Positions 9,815 through 19,431 of a DNA stretch of 64,000 bases are shown one piece after another; the first letter of the stretch is position 1; every line of letters begins with the position of its first letter. The position numbers and the translations under genes are program-made. The stretch spans positions 1,736,001 to 1,800,000 of the forward strand of contig NZ_CP018335.1 of NCBI RefSeq assembly GCF_001902295.1, written 5' to 3'. The notes beneath the pieces are model-generated. The model was not told the origin of the DNA. It did no database searches and was given only the letters and a program-made list of their open reading frames with translations. The stretch comes from Clostridium kluyveri. GTDB taxonomy: Bacteria; Bacillota; Clostridia; Clostridiales; Clostridiaceae.

Positions 9815-9840
9815 AAGGGCTTAGGTGCCTTTTTATTTTT
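9815..9840 (+). terminator. Probable pnp terminator
   Basis: A short hairpin (AAGGGC pairing with GTGCCTT, one bulge) is followed by TTTTATTTTT, 9 bases after the pnp stop. Confidence 0.55.
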
Positions 9841-9901
9841 TAAATTAAACTATTTTTATAATTTTGAAGTTACTAATGTGGAAAAGGGGTGACTATTTCT
9901 A

Positions 9902-11200
9902 TTGTATAATGTATTTAAACTGGATAATGGTCTTAGAATAGTTGTAGAGGATATAGATTATGTAAATTCTGTAAGTGTGGGATTGTGGGTAAAAAATGGC
10001 TCAAGAAATGAAAATGATGAAAATAATGGGATATCTCATTTTATTGAACATATGTTTTTTAAAGGAACCACTAATAGAACTGCCCTTGAAATAGCAGAGT
10101 GTATAGAAGATGTAGGAGGACAAATAAACGCATTTACTGGCAAGGAAGCTACATGTTTTTATGTAAAGGTATTAAATTCACATTTGGACTTGGCTATAGA
10201 TGTCATATCGGATATGTTATTTAATAGTAAATTTTTGCCGGAAGATATAGAAAAGGAAAAAGGAGTTATAATTGAGGAGATAAATATGAGTGAAGACTCT
10301 CCAGAAGATGTACTTTCCGATCTTCACAGCAAGGCTATGTGGGGAAAAGACTCTATATCCTTTCCTATATTAGGAAGTATAGATACTGTAAAATCCTTTA
10401 CACGAGAACATTTGATAGAGTACATATCCTCTTATTATATACCGGAAAACTCTGTAATTTCCATAGCAGGTAATGTAGAGCTAAGTAAAGTTGAAAAATT
10501 AATAGAAAAATATTTTGGTACATGGACTATATTGAATAAAAAAGTAACTCATTATTCTAGACCAGAGTTTTTAAATAATCATTTTTTCAAAAAAAAGAAT
10601 ATAGAACAGCTGCATCTCAGCTTAGGTATACCAGGAGTGGAAAATGGTAGTGATGATCTTTATACTCTCTTAATTTTAAACAACATGTATGGAGGGATGG
10701 CTTCTTCTATATTATTTCAGAAAATAAGAGAGGAAAGAGGACTTTGTTATTCAATATATTCTTATATAACCTCTTTTAATAATGTAGGGGCAGTGACTGT
10801 CTATGCAGGATTGAATGCCAAATATGCTTATGATGTAATAGCGAGAATAAAAGATGAAATGCTAAAATTTTCAACCTCAATTATAACAAAAGATAAATTA
10901 AAAAAATTAAAAGAACAGTTAAAGGGAAATTATATATTGGGACTTGAAAGTATAAGCAGCAGAATGTTCAATAATGGAAAATCTCTTCTGCTTTTAAATA
11001 GGTTGAATATACCGGAAAATATTATAGCCAAGATAAATGAGATAGATGAGGAAAGCATTGAAAGGATAATGAAAAATACATTTTATAAAGGTATAGTAAA
11101 TTCATCTTTTGTAGGAAAAGAAATAGATATGCCTGTTATAGAAAATTTATTAGAGAAGGATAGTATTTCATTTAAAAAATCAAAGAAGAATTTAATTTAG
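9902..11200 (+). CDS. M16-family zinc peptidase (pitrilysin/MPP-like)
   Basis: This 432-residue inverzincin has the HxxEH zinc motif (His46, Glu49, His50) in HFIEHMFFKG and a downstream EEINMSEDSPED segment that supplies the third ligand. Homologues downstream of pnp in Firmicutes are annotated as processing peptidases (YmxG/MlpA group). The substrate is unknown. The start is TTG 9902 behind GGGGTGA. No signal peptide is seen, so it is probably cytoplasmic. Confidence 0.9.
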   Translation: MYNVFKLDNGLRIVVEDIDYVNSVSVGLWVKNGSRNENDENNGISHFIEHMFFKGTTNRTALEIAECIEDVGGQINAFTGKEATCFYVKVLNSHLDLAIDVISDMLFNSKFLPEDIEKEKGVIIEEINMSEDSPEDVLSDLHSKAMWGKDSISFPILGSIDTVKSFTREHLIEYISSYYIPENSVISIAGNVELSKVEKLIEKYFGTWTILNKKVTHYSRPEFLNNHFFKKKNIEQLHLSLGIPGVENGSDDLYTLLILNNMYGGMASSILFQKIREERGLCYSIYSYITSFNNVGAVTVYAGLNAKYAYDVIARIKDEMLKFSTSIITKDKLKKLKEQLKGNYILGLESISSRMFNNGKSLLLLNRLNIPENIIAKINEIDEESIERIMKNTFYKGIVNSSFVGKEIDMPVIENLLEKDSISFKKSKKNLI

Positions 11201-11317
11201 AATCACTGATTCATATATTTTAAATTATTATTTATTTCTTTATACCTAAACCCTGTAATAAGTATATTATATTACTCATAATATAATATAACAGATAAAA
11301 CATAGGGGGATGTAAGT

Positions 11318-11590
11318 ATGGATGAAAATATAAAATTTTACAGTGATATGGAAAGATATGAAATTATAAATGTAAATGATGGCAATAAATTTAATTTTTT
11401 AGGCAATAACGACATAATAGTGGATTCAGAGGGGATTTTAAAAATGCTTATTTTAAATGATGGTAAGTCAAGATTTAGTATTTTTGGAAAAAATGAATTT
11501 ATAGAAGTACCCTGGGAATATGTAAAGAAAATAGGTACTAAAACTATTATAATAGATGTGGATGAAAAATCCCTTAAAAAGGTACGTTAA
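11318..11590 (+). CDS. PRC-barrel protein of the YlmC/YmxH family
   Basis: This 90-residue protein resembles YlmC/YmxH: an N-terminal strand reading YEIINVNDGNKFNFLGNNDI, a central VPWEYVKKIGTKTIIID and a basic C-terminus. The family is a single PRC-barrel associated with sporulating Firmicutes, and its function is not established. A TATAAT hexamer lies at 11282-11287, and the gene has an AGGGGGATG ribosome binding site. Confidence 0.75.
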   Translation: MDENIKFYSDMERYEIINVNDGNKFNFLGNNDIIVDSEGILKMLILNDGKSRFSIFGKNEFIEVPWEYVKKIGTKTIIIDVDEKSLKKVR

Positions 11591-11634
11591 AATAGTATAC
11601 ACTAATTAACATATTATCCACTATAAGCATATTG

Positions 11635-11640
11635 TATAAT
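11635..11640 (+). promoter_or_regulatory. -10 element of the lysC promoter
   Basis: TATAAT at 11635-11640 is the best -10 before lysC and would start transcription near 11647. The -35 is poor (TATTAT-like). It is flanked by an imperfect inverted repeat (GTATAC..TAATTA and TAATTAGTATAC), a possible operator. Confidence 0.5.
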
Positions 11641-11656
11641 TAGTATACGTATGGGT

Positions 11657-11728
11657 AAGTTCTTCTAAGGTTCGTGTGGAGAAAAGTATTTATTATGAGC
11701 AAACTCTATCTAAACCTGAGAATTACTT
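11657..11728 (+). ncRNA. Structured 5' leader of lysC (shared with the dacA-type gene)
   Basis: The lysC leader folds into an outer helix (11657-11666 with 11719-11728, 8 of 10 pairs) and an inner helix (11669-11681 with 11704-11716, 11 of 13 pairs including G-U). The apical part contains AAGTATTT and GCAAACTC. The same arrangement, with changes that largely keep the inner helix paired, occurs on the minus strand before the dacA-type gene. The 3' strand of the outer helix (ATTACTT) could instead pair with AAGT or GTAAT just before the GGAGG site. It is not the lysine riboswitch, whose consensus is absent. Function is inferred. Confidence 0.55.
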
Positions 11729-11757
11729 CATAATAAGTTGTGTAATGGAGGATTAAT

Positions 11758-12957
11758 ATGAAAATAGTGATTCAAAAATTTGGAGGTACTTCTGTTTCTA
11801 CTCATGAGAGAAGAGAACAGGTAGTAAATAAAATATTAAAAGCAAAAGATAAAGGATTCTGTCCGGTTGTGGTAGTGTCTGCCATGGGTAGAAAAGGCCA
11901 ACCCTATGCTACAGATACACTACTTTCATTAATAAAAGAAGATTTTAAAATTAAAAATCCTTTAGGAGTAGATTTACTTATAAGCTGTGGTGAAATCATA
12001 AGTACAGTGGTCTTAGCAGATGAACTTTTAAGTCAAGGTCTAAAGGCAGTGCCTTTAACTGGGGGACAAGCAGGTATAATTACCGATGATAATTACAATA
12101 ATGCTTCCGTTTTAAAAGTAAAAAAAGAAAGATTGTTAAATTTAATTAATGAAGGCAAAATTCCTATAGTTGCAGGGTTTCAAGGAGAAAGTGAAAGTGG
12201 GCATATGACTACTTTGGGAAGAGGTGGAAGTGATGTTACTGCATCAATTTTAGGGGTTGCCCTGGATTCTGAATCCATAGAAATATATACAGATGTAGAT
12301 GGAATAATGACAGCAGATCCAGGAATAGTATCAGAAGCATTTTTAATTGAACAAATAAGCTATAATGAGGTGTTTCAATTTGCAGATCAAGGGGCAAAAG
12401 TAATACATCCAAGGGCGGTAAAAATAGCCATGAGTGGTAATATACCTCTTGTTGTAAAGAATACTTTAAATGATTGCAAGGGTACAATAATAACCAATTC
12501 TGTTATAGGAGAGTCGGATAAGGTAATAAGTGGCATAACTTCTATGGATAATAGAATTCAAGTTACAGTAAGTTACAATAAAAATGATAGAATATATAAT
12601 ACCTTACTAGACGAAATGGCCAATAATTCGATAAGTATAGATCTAATAAATGTATTTCCGAGTAAGCAGATTTTTACTATAGATAATAAAGATATAGATA
12701 ATTTTAAGATAATAGCTGAGAATTTAGAGCTTGTATATTCTTTAATAGAAAACTGCAGCAAAATAGCTCTTATAGGAAGCGGTATGAGAGGTATACCAGG
12801 AGTTATGGCCAGAATATTAAAGGTGTTGTATGAAGAGGGTATAGAAGTGCTTCAGACAGCTGATTCACACACTACTATATGGTGTCTTGTTAAAGGTAGT
12901 GAAACAAGAAGAGCCATAAATGCACTTCATAAAGAATTCTTATTGGATGTAAAGTAA
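11758..12957 (+). CDS. lysC: Aspartate kinase
   Basis: Aspartokinase phosphorylates aspartate, the first step to lysine, diaminopimelate, threonine and methionine. The 399-residue protein opens with KFGGTSVS, has a kinase domain to about residue 250 and two C-terminal ACT domains that normally bind the inhibitory amino acid. It stands alone, behind the structured leader described at 11657-11728. The paralogue type (lysC versus dapG) cannot be decided from sequence alone. Confidence 0.92.
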   Translation: MKIVIQKFGGTSVSTHERREQVVNKILKAKDKGFCPVVVVSAMGRKGQPYATDTLLSLIKEDFKIKNPLGVDLLISCGEIISTVVLADELLSQGLKAVPLTGGQAGIITDDNYNNASVLKVKKERLLNLINEGKIPIVAGFQGESESGHMTTLGRGGSDVTASILGVALDSESIEIYTDVDGIMTADPGIVSEAFLIEQISYNEVFQFADQGAKVIHPRAVKIAMSGNIPLVVKNTLNDCKGTIITNSVIGESDKVISGITSMDNRIQVTVSYNKNDRIYNTLLDEMANNSISIDLINVFPSKQIFTIDNKDIDNFKIIAENLELVYSLIENCSKIALIGSGMRGIPGVMARILKVLYEEGIEVLQTADSHTTIWCLVKGSETRRAINALHKEFLLDVK

Positions 12958-13014
12958 AATGTATATCAATCTTCCGAAATGCATAAGATAAATTTATTTA
13001 AGGAGGAGATTGAA

Positions 13015-13704
13015 ATGCTGCAAAAAATGAATAAGGAAATGACGGAAAATAGTACTGATAAAAAATTAGATAATATAAAAGAATTTGGTATGTCCAGTAT
13101 AGCAGATGGAAACAATAAAATTCAAATACTTCCTATAATAGGCCAAATAGAAGGACATGTAACCCTTCCGCCTGAAACCAAGGCAACTAAATATGAACAT
13201 GTAATACCTAATTTAATTCTCATGGAAAATGATCCTAGGGTTGAAGGGGTGCTGGTAGTTTTAAATACTGTAGGAGGAGATGTGGAAGCAGGGCTTGCTA
13301 TAGCAGAAATGATAAGGAGTTTAAGTAAACCTACAGTATCGCTAGTTATAGGGGGAGGTCACTCTATTGGAGTTCCTCTTGCTACTGCTTCTGATTATTC
13401 TTTTATATCTCCCACAGCTACAATGATTGTCCATCCAATAAGGATGAATGGACTGATCATTGGGGTACCTCAGACCTTTCAATATTTTAATAAAATGCAG
13501 GAGAGGATAAATGAGTTTATAGTTAGAACATCCAGGATAACTAGAGAAAAATTAAGTGATTTAATGCTCCAATCAGATGATCTATTAAATGATATGGGGA
13601 CTATATTGATTGGAAAACAAGCTGTAGAACAGGGGTTAATAGATAAAGTAGGGGGAATAAGCGACGCTATTAAAAAGTTAGATACTATGTTAGAAAAAAA
13701 ATAG
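13015..13704 (+). CDS. tepA: ClpP-like serine protease, TepA type
   Basis: This 229-residue member of the ClpP/crotonase fold resembles B. subtilis TepA (YmfB). It carries the substrate-binding VLNTVGGDVEAGLAIAEMI segment, GGGHSIGVPLA with the candidate nucleophile serine, and MIVHPIRMNG with the histidine. The start is ATG 13015 behind AAGGAGGAG; the upstream ATG at 12979 lacks a site. It precedes ftsK/spoIIIE, as in many Firmicutes. Confidence 0.82.
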   Translation: MLQKMNKEMTENSTDKKLDNIKEFGMSSIADGNNKIQILPIIGQIEGHVTLPPETKATKYEHVIPNLILMENDPRVEGVLVVLNTVGGDVEAGLAIAEMIRSLSKPTVSLVIGGGHSIGVPLATASDYSFISPTATMIVHPIRMNGLIIGVPQTFQYFNKMQERINEFIVRTSRITREKLSDLMLQSDDLLNDMGTILIGKQAVEQGLIDKVGGISDAIKKLDTMLEKK

Positions 13705-13717
13705 AACACTGAAAATC

Positions 13718-13745
13718 ACCATAGGGCAAATCCTATGGTAATTTA
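13718..13745 (+). terminator. Hairpin after tepA
   Basis: A perfect 8-bp stem ACCATAGG/CCTATGGT with a 6-nt loop lies 14 bases after the stop. The following tract (AATTTAATT) is weak, so termination may be partial. Confidence 0.5.
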
Positions 13746-13871
13746 ATTATATAAAAGCAATAATTGGAATACAAATTATCTTTTAAGAAATATTAAAGGA
13801 AAAACAAAAACAGTGTAGAATATTTTTTATATTAGGATATACTTAATAATATACTGGAGGTGATGGCATAT

Positions 13872-16163
13872 ATGTCTAGAATTAGACAAAAAAAAAAGTA
13901 CTCGTTAGATGAAGATATAAAAGGTATATTGTTAACTACACTGGGAATACTTATGATGATAAGTGTATTTGCTCCTTCTTCTTCGGGTATAGTTGGAAAG
14001 CTTATGAAGAAAATTTTAATAATAATATTTGGAGTAGGAGCTTTTATATTTCCTATGTTGATAATATTTATTGGAAGTTGTCTTATTATAAAAAGGAATA
14101 AAATAACTTTTAATAATAAATTTTATGGCATTTTACTTTTTATGGTTAACACTCTGTTAGTTATACATATGGCAGTACTGTCTGATTATAACATGGAATA
14201 TAATCTATTCCTGGCTATGAGGACATTATACAATTCTGATAATGTATTTCATGGTGGCATAATAGGGGTTTTAATAGATATACCATTATTTAGATTGTTT
14301 GGAACTGTTGGTTGTTATGTTATTTTTCTGGCCGTTTACATAATATCTTTTATAATGATGAGTAAATTTACTATTTACGACATATTGAATAAGCTTAGAA
14401 GATTATTGGCTCAAAAAAATAAATCAGAAAATACTAAAATAGAAGAAAAAGTTCTGGATGAAAACAATGATGACGATAATCGAGTTAAAAATAAAGATTT
14501 TATTAAAGGATTAAATAAAATTAGAATATTAGATTTTATGAAGTATGGAAGTATGGATAAAAAAGATGGATTAGATCACAGGGAGAAAGATAAGGTAAAA
14601 AGTGATGAATATTTAAAATGCCCTGTAGAATCTGAAGAAGATACCTCTTATGAGAAAAAGTTTAATCCTGTAAATATAGAGCCTATAAGTACAGAGTTTG
14701 AAGAAGAAGTAATACAAAGTGGAGATAATTCAGTTTTTCTATATAATTTCCCGCCTTTGAATTTATTAAATCAAAATGTACAGGTAAAATTGAACAAACA
14801 GGATAAAAAAGAGTTGATAAATAGTGCTAGTAAACTGGAAGAGACCCTTGCAAGTTTTGGAGTAGATGTAAAAATACTTCAAGTTAGCAGAGGACCTTCT
14901 GTAACTAGATTTGAACTTCAACCGGGTTCCGGAATTAAAGTGAGTAAGATTGTAAATTTATCTGATGATATTGCTCTAGGTCTTGCTGCTTCTGCAGTTA
15001 GAATAGAAGCTCCAATACCGGGGAAATCTGTTATTGGAATAGAAGTTCCAAATAGGGAACTTACATCTGTTTACTTAAGAGAAGTGGTTGAGTCGGAAGA
15101 GTTTGTAAATTCCCATCATAAATTGGCCTATTGCTTGGGAAAGGACATAGGGGGAAACTGCGTGGTATCTGATCTTACAAAAATGCCTCATATGCTTATA
15201 GCAGGTGCCACAGGCTCTGGTAAAAGCGTATGCATAAATAGTCTTATAGTGAGTTTGCTTTATAAATATTCTCCAGGAGATGTTAAACTTTTAATGATAG
15301 ATCCCAAGGTAGTTGAACTTAGTGTGTATAATGGGATACCCCATTTGTTGATACCTGTGGTTACAGATCCTAAAAAGGCAGCAGGCGCCCTAAACTGGGC
15401 AGTGCAGGAAATGAACAGAAGATATAAATTATTTGCAAATAATGGTGTTAGAAATATAGAAGGATATAATGATTTATTTGATAAGGGAATAACAGAGGGA
15501 AAAATTCCTTTTGTGGTTATAATAATTGATGAACTTTCAGATTTAATGATGGTTTGTCCAAATGAGGTTGAAGATTATATAGGACGTCTTGCACAAATGG
15601 CTAGAGCTGCAGGAATGCATCTGGTTATAGCAACTCAAAGACCTTCTGTGGATGTAATTACAGGAGTGATTAAGGCCAATATACCATCGAGAATATCTTT
15701 TGCAGTGTCCAGCCAAATCGATTCTAGAACCATATTAGACAGCAGTGGGGCAGAACGACTGCTTGGAAAAGGGGATATGTTATTTTATCCTACTGGTATT
15801 TCAAAGCCTGTTAGAATACAAGGAGCTTTTATATCAGAAACAGAAGTTGAAAAAATAGTACATTATATAAAGAATAATGGAGGGGAATCTAAATATGAAG
15901 ATAAGATAATAGAACAAATAGATCAAGGCATACCTACTTCTAATGCAAGTAATGACTATGATGAATTTTTAGATAAAGCTATTGAAATTGTATTAAATGA
16001 GGGACAAGTATCTACATCCTTGCTTCAAAGACGATTGAGAATAGGATATAATAGGGCAGCTAGAATAATAGAAGAAATGGAAAATAGAAAGATAATATCA
16101 AAAAAGGATGGCGGTAAACCAAGACAAATTTTAATTCATGGAAAAGATGATATACCTACCTAG
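13872..16163 (+). CDS. ftsK: DNA translocase FtsK/SpoIIIE
   Basis: This 763-residue membrane-anchored DNA pump clears chromosomes from septa during division or sporulation. An N-terminal region of about four membrane segments (to residue 170) is followed by a charged linker, the motor with Walker A GATGSGKSV and Walker B region IIDELSDLMM, and a C-terminal winged-helix gamma domain (RLRIGYNRAARIIEEME) that reads KOPS-like sites. ATG 13872 lies 8 bases after GGAGGTGA; the upstream GTG 13860 overlaps that site. Confidence 0.94.
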   Translation: MSRIRQKKKYSLDEDIKGILLTTLGILMMISVFAPSSSGIVGKLMKKILIIIFGVGAFIFPMLIIFIGSCLIIKRNKITFNNKFYGILLFMVNTLLVIHMAVLSDYNMEYNLFLAMRTLYNSDNVFHGGIIGVLIDIPLFRLFGTVGCYVIFLAVYIISFIMMSKFTIYDILNKLRRLLAQKNKSENTKIEEKVLDENNDDDNRVKNKDFIKGLNKIRILDFMKYGSMDKKDGLDHREKDKVKSDEYLKCPVESEEDTSYEKKFNPVNIEPISTEFEEEVIQSGDNSVFLYNFPPLNLLNQNVQVKLNKQDKKELINSASKLEETLASFGVDVKILQVSRGPSVTRFELQPGSGIKVSKIVNLSDDIALGLAASAVRIEAPIPGKSVIGIEVPNRELTSVYLREVVESEEFVNSHHKLAYCLGKDIGGNCVVSDLTKMPHMLIAGATGSGKSVCINSLIVSLLYKYSPGDVKLLMIDPKVVELSVYNGIPHLLIPVVTDPKKAAGALNWAVQEMNRRYKLFANNGVRNIEGYNDLFDKGITEGKIPFVVIIIDELSDLMMVCPNEVEDYIGRLAQMARAAGMHLVIATQRPSVDVITGVIKANIPSRISFAVSSQIDSRTILDSSGAERLLGKGDMLFYPTGISKPVRIQGAFISETEVEKIVHYIKNNGGESKYEDKIIEQIDQGIPTSNASNDYDEFLDKAIEIVLNEGQVSTSLLQRRLRIGYNRAARIIEEMENRKIISKKDGGKPRQILIHGKDDIPT

Positions 16164-16294
16164 TTCTTCTTAGATTTGGTGGGTTTTCTAAGTAATTGTA
16201 TACAAAATTAAATGTTGAAAATTTTTTGTGTAAGTTGTATATTATATGAAGTGTTTCTATGTTATTTAAAAATAACTAAATGGGAGGAGACTTA

Positions 16295-17635
16295 GTGGAT
16301 AAATTAAAAGTTGGACTAATAAGTTTAGGCTGTGATAAAAACAGAGTGGATTCTGAGATAATACTCGGCAATGTAAAGTCCGCCTATGAAATAGTTACGG
16401 ATCCTAAGTTGGCAGATTTTATAATTATAAACACCTGTGGTTTTATAGAATCGGCAAAGCAGGAGTCCATAGATACTATACTTGAAATGTCCCAGTATAA
16501 GGGAAAATACAATTGCAGGGGTATTGTAGTAACAGGGTGTCTTGCACAGAGATACGGCATGGAGCTTATGGAGCTGTTACCTGAAATAGATATAATGCTT
16601 GGAGTAAATGATTATGACAAACTGGTAGAAAATATAAATGACTTTATAAGTGATAAACAAAATAAAATTTATAACTGTGGATATAGTGATTTTAACATAA
16701 ATGAAGGTAAAAGAATACTTACAACCAAGTCTCATACAGCCTATTTAAGAATTGCAGAAGGATGTGATAATTACTGTACTTATTGTATAATTCCTAAAAT
16801 AAGGGGAAAATACAGAAGTAGAAGTATTGAAAATATATTACAAGAGTGTAATGAATTATCACTTAGGGGGGTTAAAGAAGTAATACTTATTGCACAGGAT
16901 ACTACAAGATATGGAATAGATTTGTATAATAAAAAAATGCTTCCTGAACTTATGAGAAGTATATCGAAAATTGAAGGAATAGAGTGGATTAGATTGCTTT
17001 ATTGTTATCCTGAAGAAATAACGGAAGATATTATAGATGAAATAGCTTTAAATGATAAAGTATGTAATTATATAGATATTCCCCTGCAGCATATAAGTGA
17101 TAATATATTAAAACTTATGGGCAGACGCGGCAGGAAAAAAGATATATTAAGAAATATAAATGAACTTAGGAAAAAAATAAAGGATATCTCAATTAGAACT
17201 ACTATAATAGTTGGGTTTCCAGGAGAAAGTGAAAAAGATTTTAAAGAATTAAGGAATTTTATAGAAAATATTAAGTTTGATAATCTGGGAGTATTTAAAT
17301 ATTCCAGGGAAGAGGGAACTATAGCTTATAAGATGAAAGATCAAGTTTCAGAAGAATTAAAGACGGCAAGAGAAGGGGAGCTTATGATGCTCCAGAAACA
17401 TATTATATATTCCATGCAAAAATACAAGATTGGAAATAAGTATAAAGTACTTGTGGAAGGGAAAAAAGAAGGTGTATGGTATGGAAGAAACTATGCAATG
17501 GCTCCAGACATAGATGGAGTTATATACATAAAAAGTAAGAAGGAACTAAAAGTAGGTACTATGATTGATGTGAAAATTACAAATAGTGTTGAATATGATT
17601 TAGTGGGAGTTGTATATGATGAATCTGGCAAATAA
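16295..17635 (+). CDS. rimO: Ribosomal protein S12 methylthiotransferase RimO
   Basis: RimO is a radical SAM enzyme that methylthiolates an aspartate of S12. It has an N-terminal UPF0004 domain (LISLGCDKNRVDSE), the radical SAM motif CDNYCTYC, and a C-terminal TRAM domain. GCDKNRVDSE distinguishes RimO from MiaB. I place the start at GTG 16295, behind GGGAGGA, giving 446 residues. It overlaps pgsA by 17 bp. Confidence 0.93.
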   Translation: MDKLKVGLISLGCDKNRVDSEIILGNVKSAYEIVTDPKLADFIIINTCGFIESAKQESIDTILEMSQYKGKYNCRGIVVTGCLAQRYGMELMELLPEIDIMLGVNDYDKLVENINDFISDKQNKIYNCGYSDFNINEGKRILTTKSHTAYLRIAEGCDNYCTYCIIPKIRGKYRSRSIENILQECNELSLRGVKEVILIAQDTTRYGIDLYNKKMLPELMRSISKIEGIEWIRLLYCYPEEITEDIIDEIALNDKVCNYIDIPLQHISDNILKLMGRRGRKKDILRNINELRKKIKDISIRTTIIVGFPGESEKDFKELRNFIENIKFDNLGVFKYSREEGTIAYKMKDQVSEELKTAREGELMMLQKHIIYSMQKYKIGNKYKVLVEGKKEGVWYGRNYAMAPDIDGVIYIKSKKELKVGTMIDVKITNSVEYDLVGVVYDESGK

Positions 17636-18206
17636 ACTTACAATAATTAGAATTTTATTGATTCCGTTTTTTTTGATTTTTATAACTTTAGAGGATGTAC
17701 CTTATGGAAAATTTATTGCAATAGTTATTTTTATACTGGCATCTATAACAGATAAATTAGATGGGTACATAGCTAGAAGTAGAAATCAAATAACTCGCTT
17801 TGGTAAGTTTATGGATCCACTAGCAGACAAACTTTTGGTTACTGCAGCGCTTATATCATTGGTGGAATATCATATAATACCTACCTGGGTTGCCATGATA
17901 ATAATAGCTAGAGAATTTGCAGTAACGGGTCTTAGGGCAGTGGCTGCTTCAGATGGTATAGTAATAGCGGCAAGTCCCTGGGGAAAAGTTAAAACTGTAA
18001 CTCAAATAGTTGCAATAATACTTGCTTTGGTAAATTTGAATTATAATCATGTATCTTTGGGATTTGTAAAAACTGTTATAAGTCATCCACATAAAATGTT
18101 AAATTGGATTACAGGCATTGCTATGTTTTTAGCTATAGCAGCTACTTTAATTTCCGGGCTTGATTATTTTGTGAAAAATAAAGGTGTATTAAATCCAGAT
18201 AAATAG
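17619..18206 (+). CDS. pgsA: CDP-diacylglycerol-glycerol-3-phosphate 3-phosphatidyltransferase
   Basis: PgsA makes phosphatidylglycerol phosphate in the membrane. The CDP-alcohol phosphatidyltransferase motif D-G-x2-A-R-x8-G-x3-D-x3-D is complete (DGYIAR ... GKFMDPLADK). Several hydrophobic helices are present. The start inside rimO is ATG 17619, with ATG 17616 equally possible; the GGGAG site lies 6-9 bases upstream. Confidence 0.93.
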   Translation: MNLANKLTIIRILLIPFFLIFITLEDVPYGKFIAIVIFILASITDKLDGYIARSRNQITRFGKFMDPLADKLLVTAALISLVEYHIIPTWVAMIIIAREFAVTGLRAVAASDGIVIAASPWGKVKTVTQIVAIILALVNLNYNHVSLGFVKTVISHPHKMLNWITGIAMFLAIAATLISGLDYFVKNKGVLNPDK

Positions 18207-18269
18207 TATGTAACGTTGATTAAAAAATATCTATAGGTTTATAATTAAAATATAACTTGGATGAAATTA

Positions 18270-18317
18270 TTGACTGTACGAATAATATGGTATATAATTT
18301 ATACAGAACATATGTTC
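18270..18317 (+). promoter_or_regulatory. recA promoter with LexA (SOS) box
   Basis: TTGACT (18270-18275), 17 bases, then TATAAT (18293-18298). A perfect palindrome GAACATATGTTC (18306-18317) lies across the expected transcription start and matches the Gram-positive LexA/DinR consensus GAAC-N4-GTTC. recA is therefore very probably SOS-controlled. Confidence 0.88.
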
Positions 18318-18339
18318 TTACAAGAAGGGAAGTGTTCTT

Positions 18340-19431
18340 TTGGCAAATTTAAATAATGAAAAACTACAAGCTATAGAGTCTGCTATGTTACAGATAGAAA
18401 AACAGTTTGGAAAAGGTGCAATAATGAAACTGGGAGAAAACAGCATTTTAAATGTGGATGTTGTTTCAACGGGGTGTCTTGATTTAGATATAGCCCTTGG
18501 TATAGGTGGAGTACCACGAGGAAGAGTAATAGAAATATTTGGGCCGGAATCTTCAGGTAAAACCACAGTGGCACTTCATATAATTGCGGAAGCTCAAAAA
18601 ACTGGCGGAGCAGCAGCTTTTATAGACGCAGAACATGCACTTGATCCTTCCTATGCAAAAAATTTAGGAGTGGATATAGAAAATTTAATAGTATCTCAGC
18701 CAGATACTGGAGAACAGGCACTGGAAATAGCAGAAGCATTGGTCAGATCTAATGCCATAGATGTATTGGTAGTGGATTCAGTAGCTGCATTGGTACCAAA
18801 GGCAGAAATAGAAGGAGAAATGGGAGATTCTCATGTAGGATTACAAGCTAGACTTATGTCTCAGGCGCTTAGAAAGCTTACATCCTCTATAAACAAGTCA
18901 AAATGTGTTACCATATTTATAAATCAATTAAGGGAAAAAGTAGGAGTTATGTTTGGAAATCCTGAAGTTACTCCTGGAGGAAGGGCGTTGAAATTTTATT
19001 CTTCTGTGAGAATGGACGTAAGAAGAATAGATTCCATAAAACAGGGAGATACCATGGTAGGAAATAGAACAAAAGTAAAGGTTATTAAAAATAAGGTGGC
19101 CCCTCCTTTTAAACAAGCTGAATTTGATATAATGTATAATCAAGGTATATCAAGAGAAGGAAATGTACTGGATGTAGGAGTTAGGGAAGAGTTTGTTCAA
19201 AAAAGTGGAGCTTGGTTTTCATACAAGGAAACAAGGCTTGGACAAGGTAGAGAAAATGCAAAACAGTTTTTAAGAGAAAATCCAGATATTTTATCTGAGA
19301 TCGAAAGTAAAATAAGAGAAAAGTATAATCTTCCTATAGATAAGGACAATTTGTCAAGTGACAAAAATCAAAATGAAAAAAGTTCCAAGGAGGATAATAA
19401 AAAGCAGGATAGTAAGAATTTATCAAAATAA
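18340..19431 (+). CDS. recA: Recombinase RecA
   Basis: RecA forms the strand-exchange filament and triggers LexA self-cleavage. The 363-residue protein has Walker A GPESSGKTT, the conserved VDSVAALVPKAEIEGE region and FINQLREK (loop 2 area). The C-terminal tail is rich in Lys, Asp and Ser. Translation begins at TTG 18340 behind AAGAAGGGAAG. It is a single-gene unit under the LexA box. Confidence 0.97.
   Translation: MANLNNEKLQAIESAMLQIEKQFGKGAIMKLGENSILNVDVVSTGCLDLDIALGIGGVPRGRVIEIFGPESSGKTTVALHIIAEAQKTGGAAAFIDAEHALDPSYAKNLGVDIENLIVSQPDTGEQALEIAEALVRSNAIDVLVVDSVAALVPKAEIEGEMGDSHVGLQARLMSQALRKLTSSINKSKCVTIFINQLREKVGVMFGNPEVTPGGRALKFYSSVRMDVRRIDSIKQGDTMVGNRTKVKVIKNKVAPPFKQAEFDIMYNQGISREGNVLDVGVREEFVQKSGAWFSYKETRLGQGRENAKQFLRENPDILSEIESKIREKYNLPIDKDNLSSDKNQNEKSSKEDNKKQDSKNLSK

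Noticed and set aside
11591..11757. Lysine riboswitch (L-box) before aspartokinase
   Set aside because: The leader is about 110 nt, too short, and the conserved L-box segments (for example AGAGGTGC) are absent.
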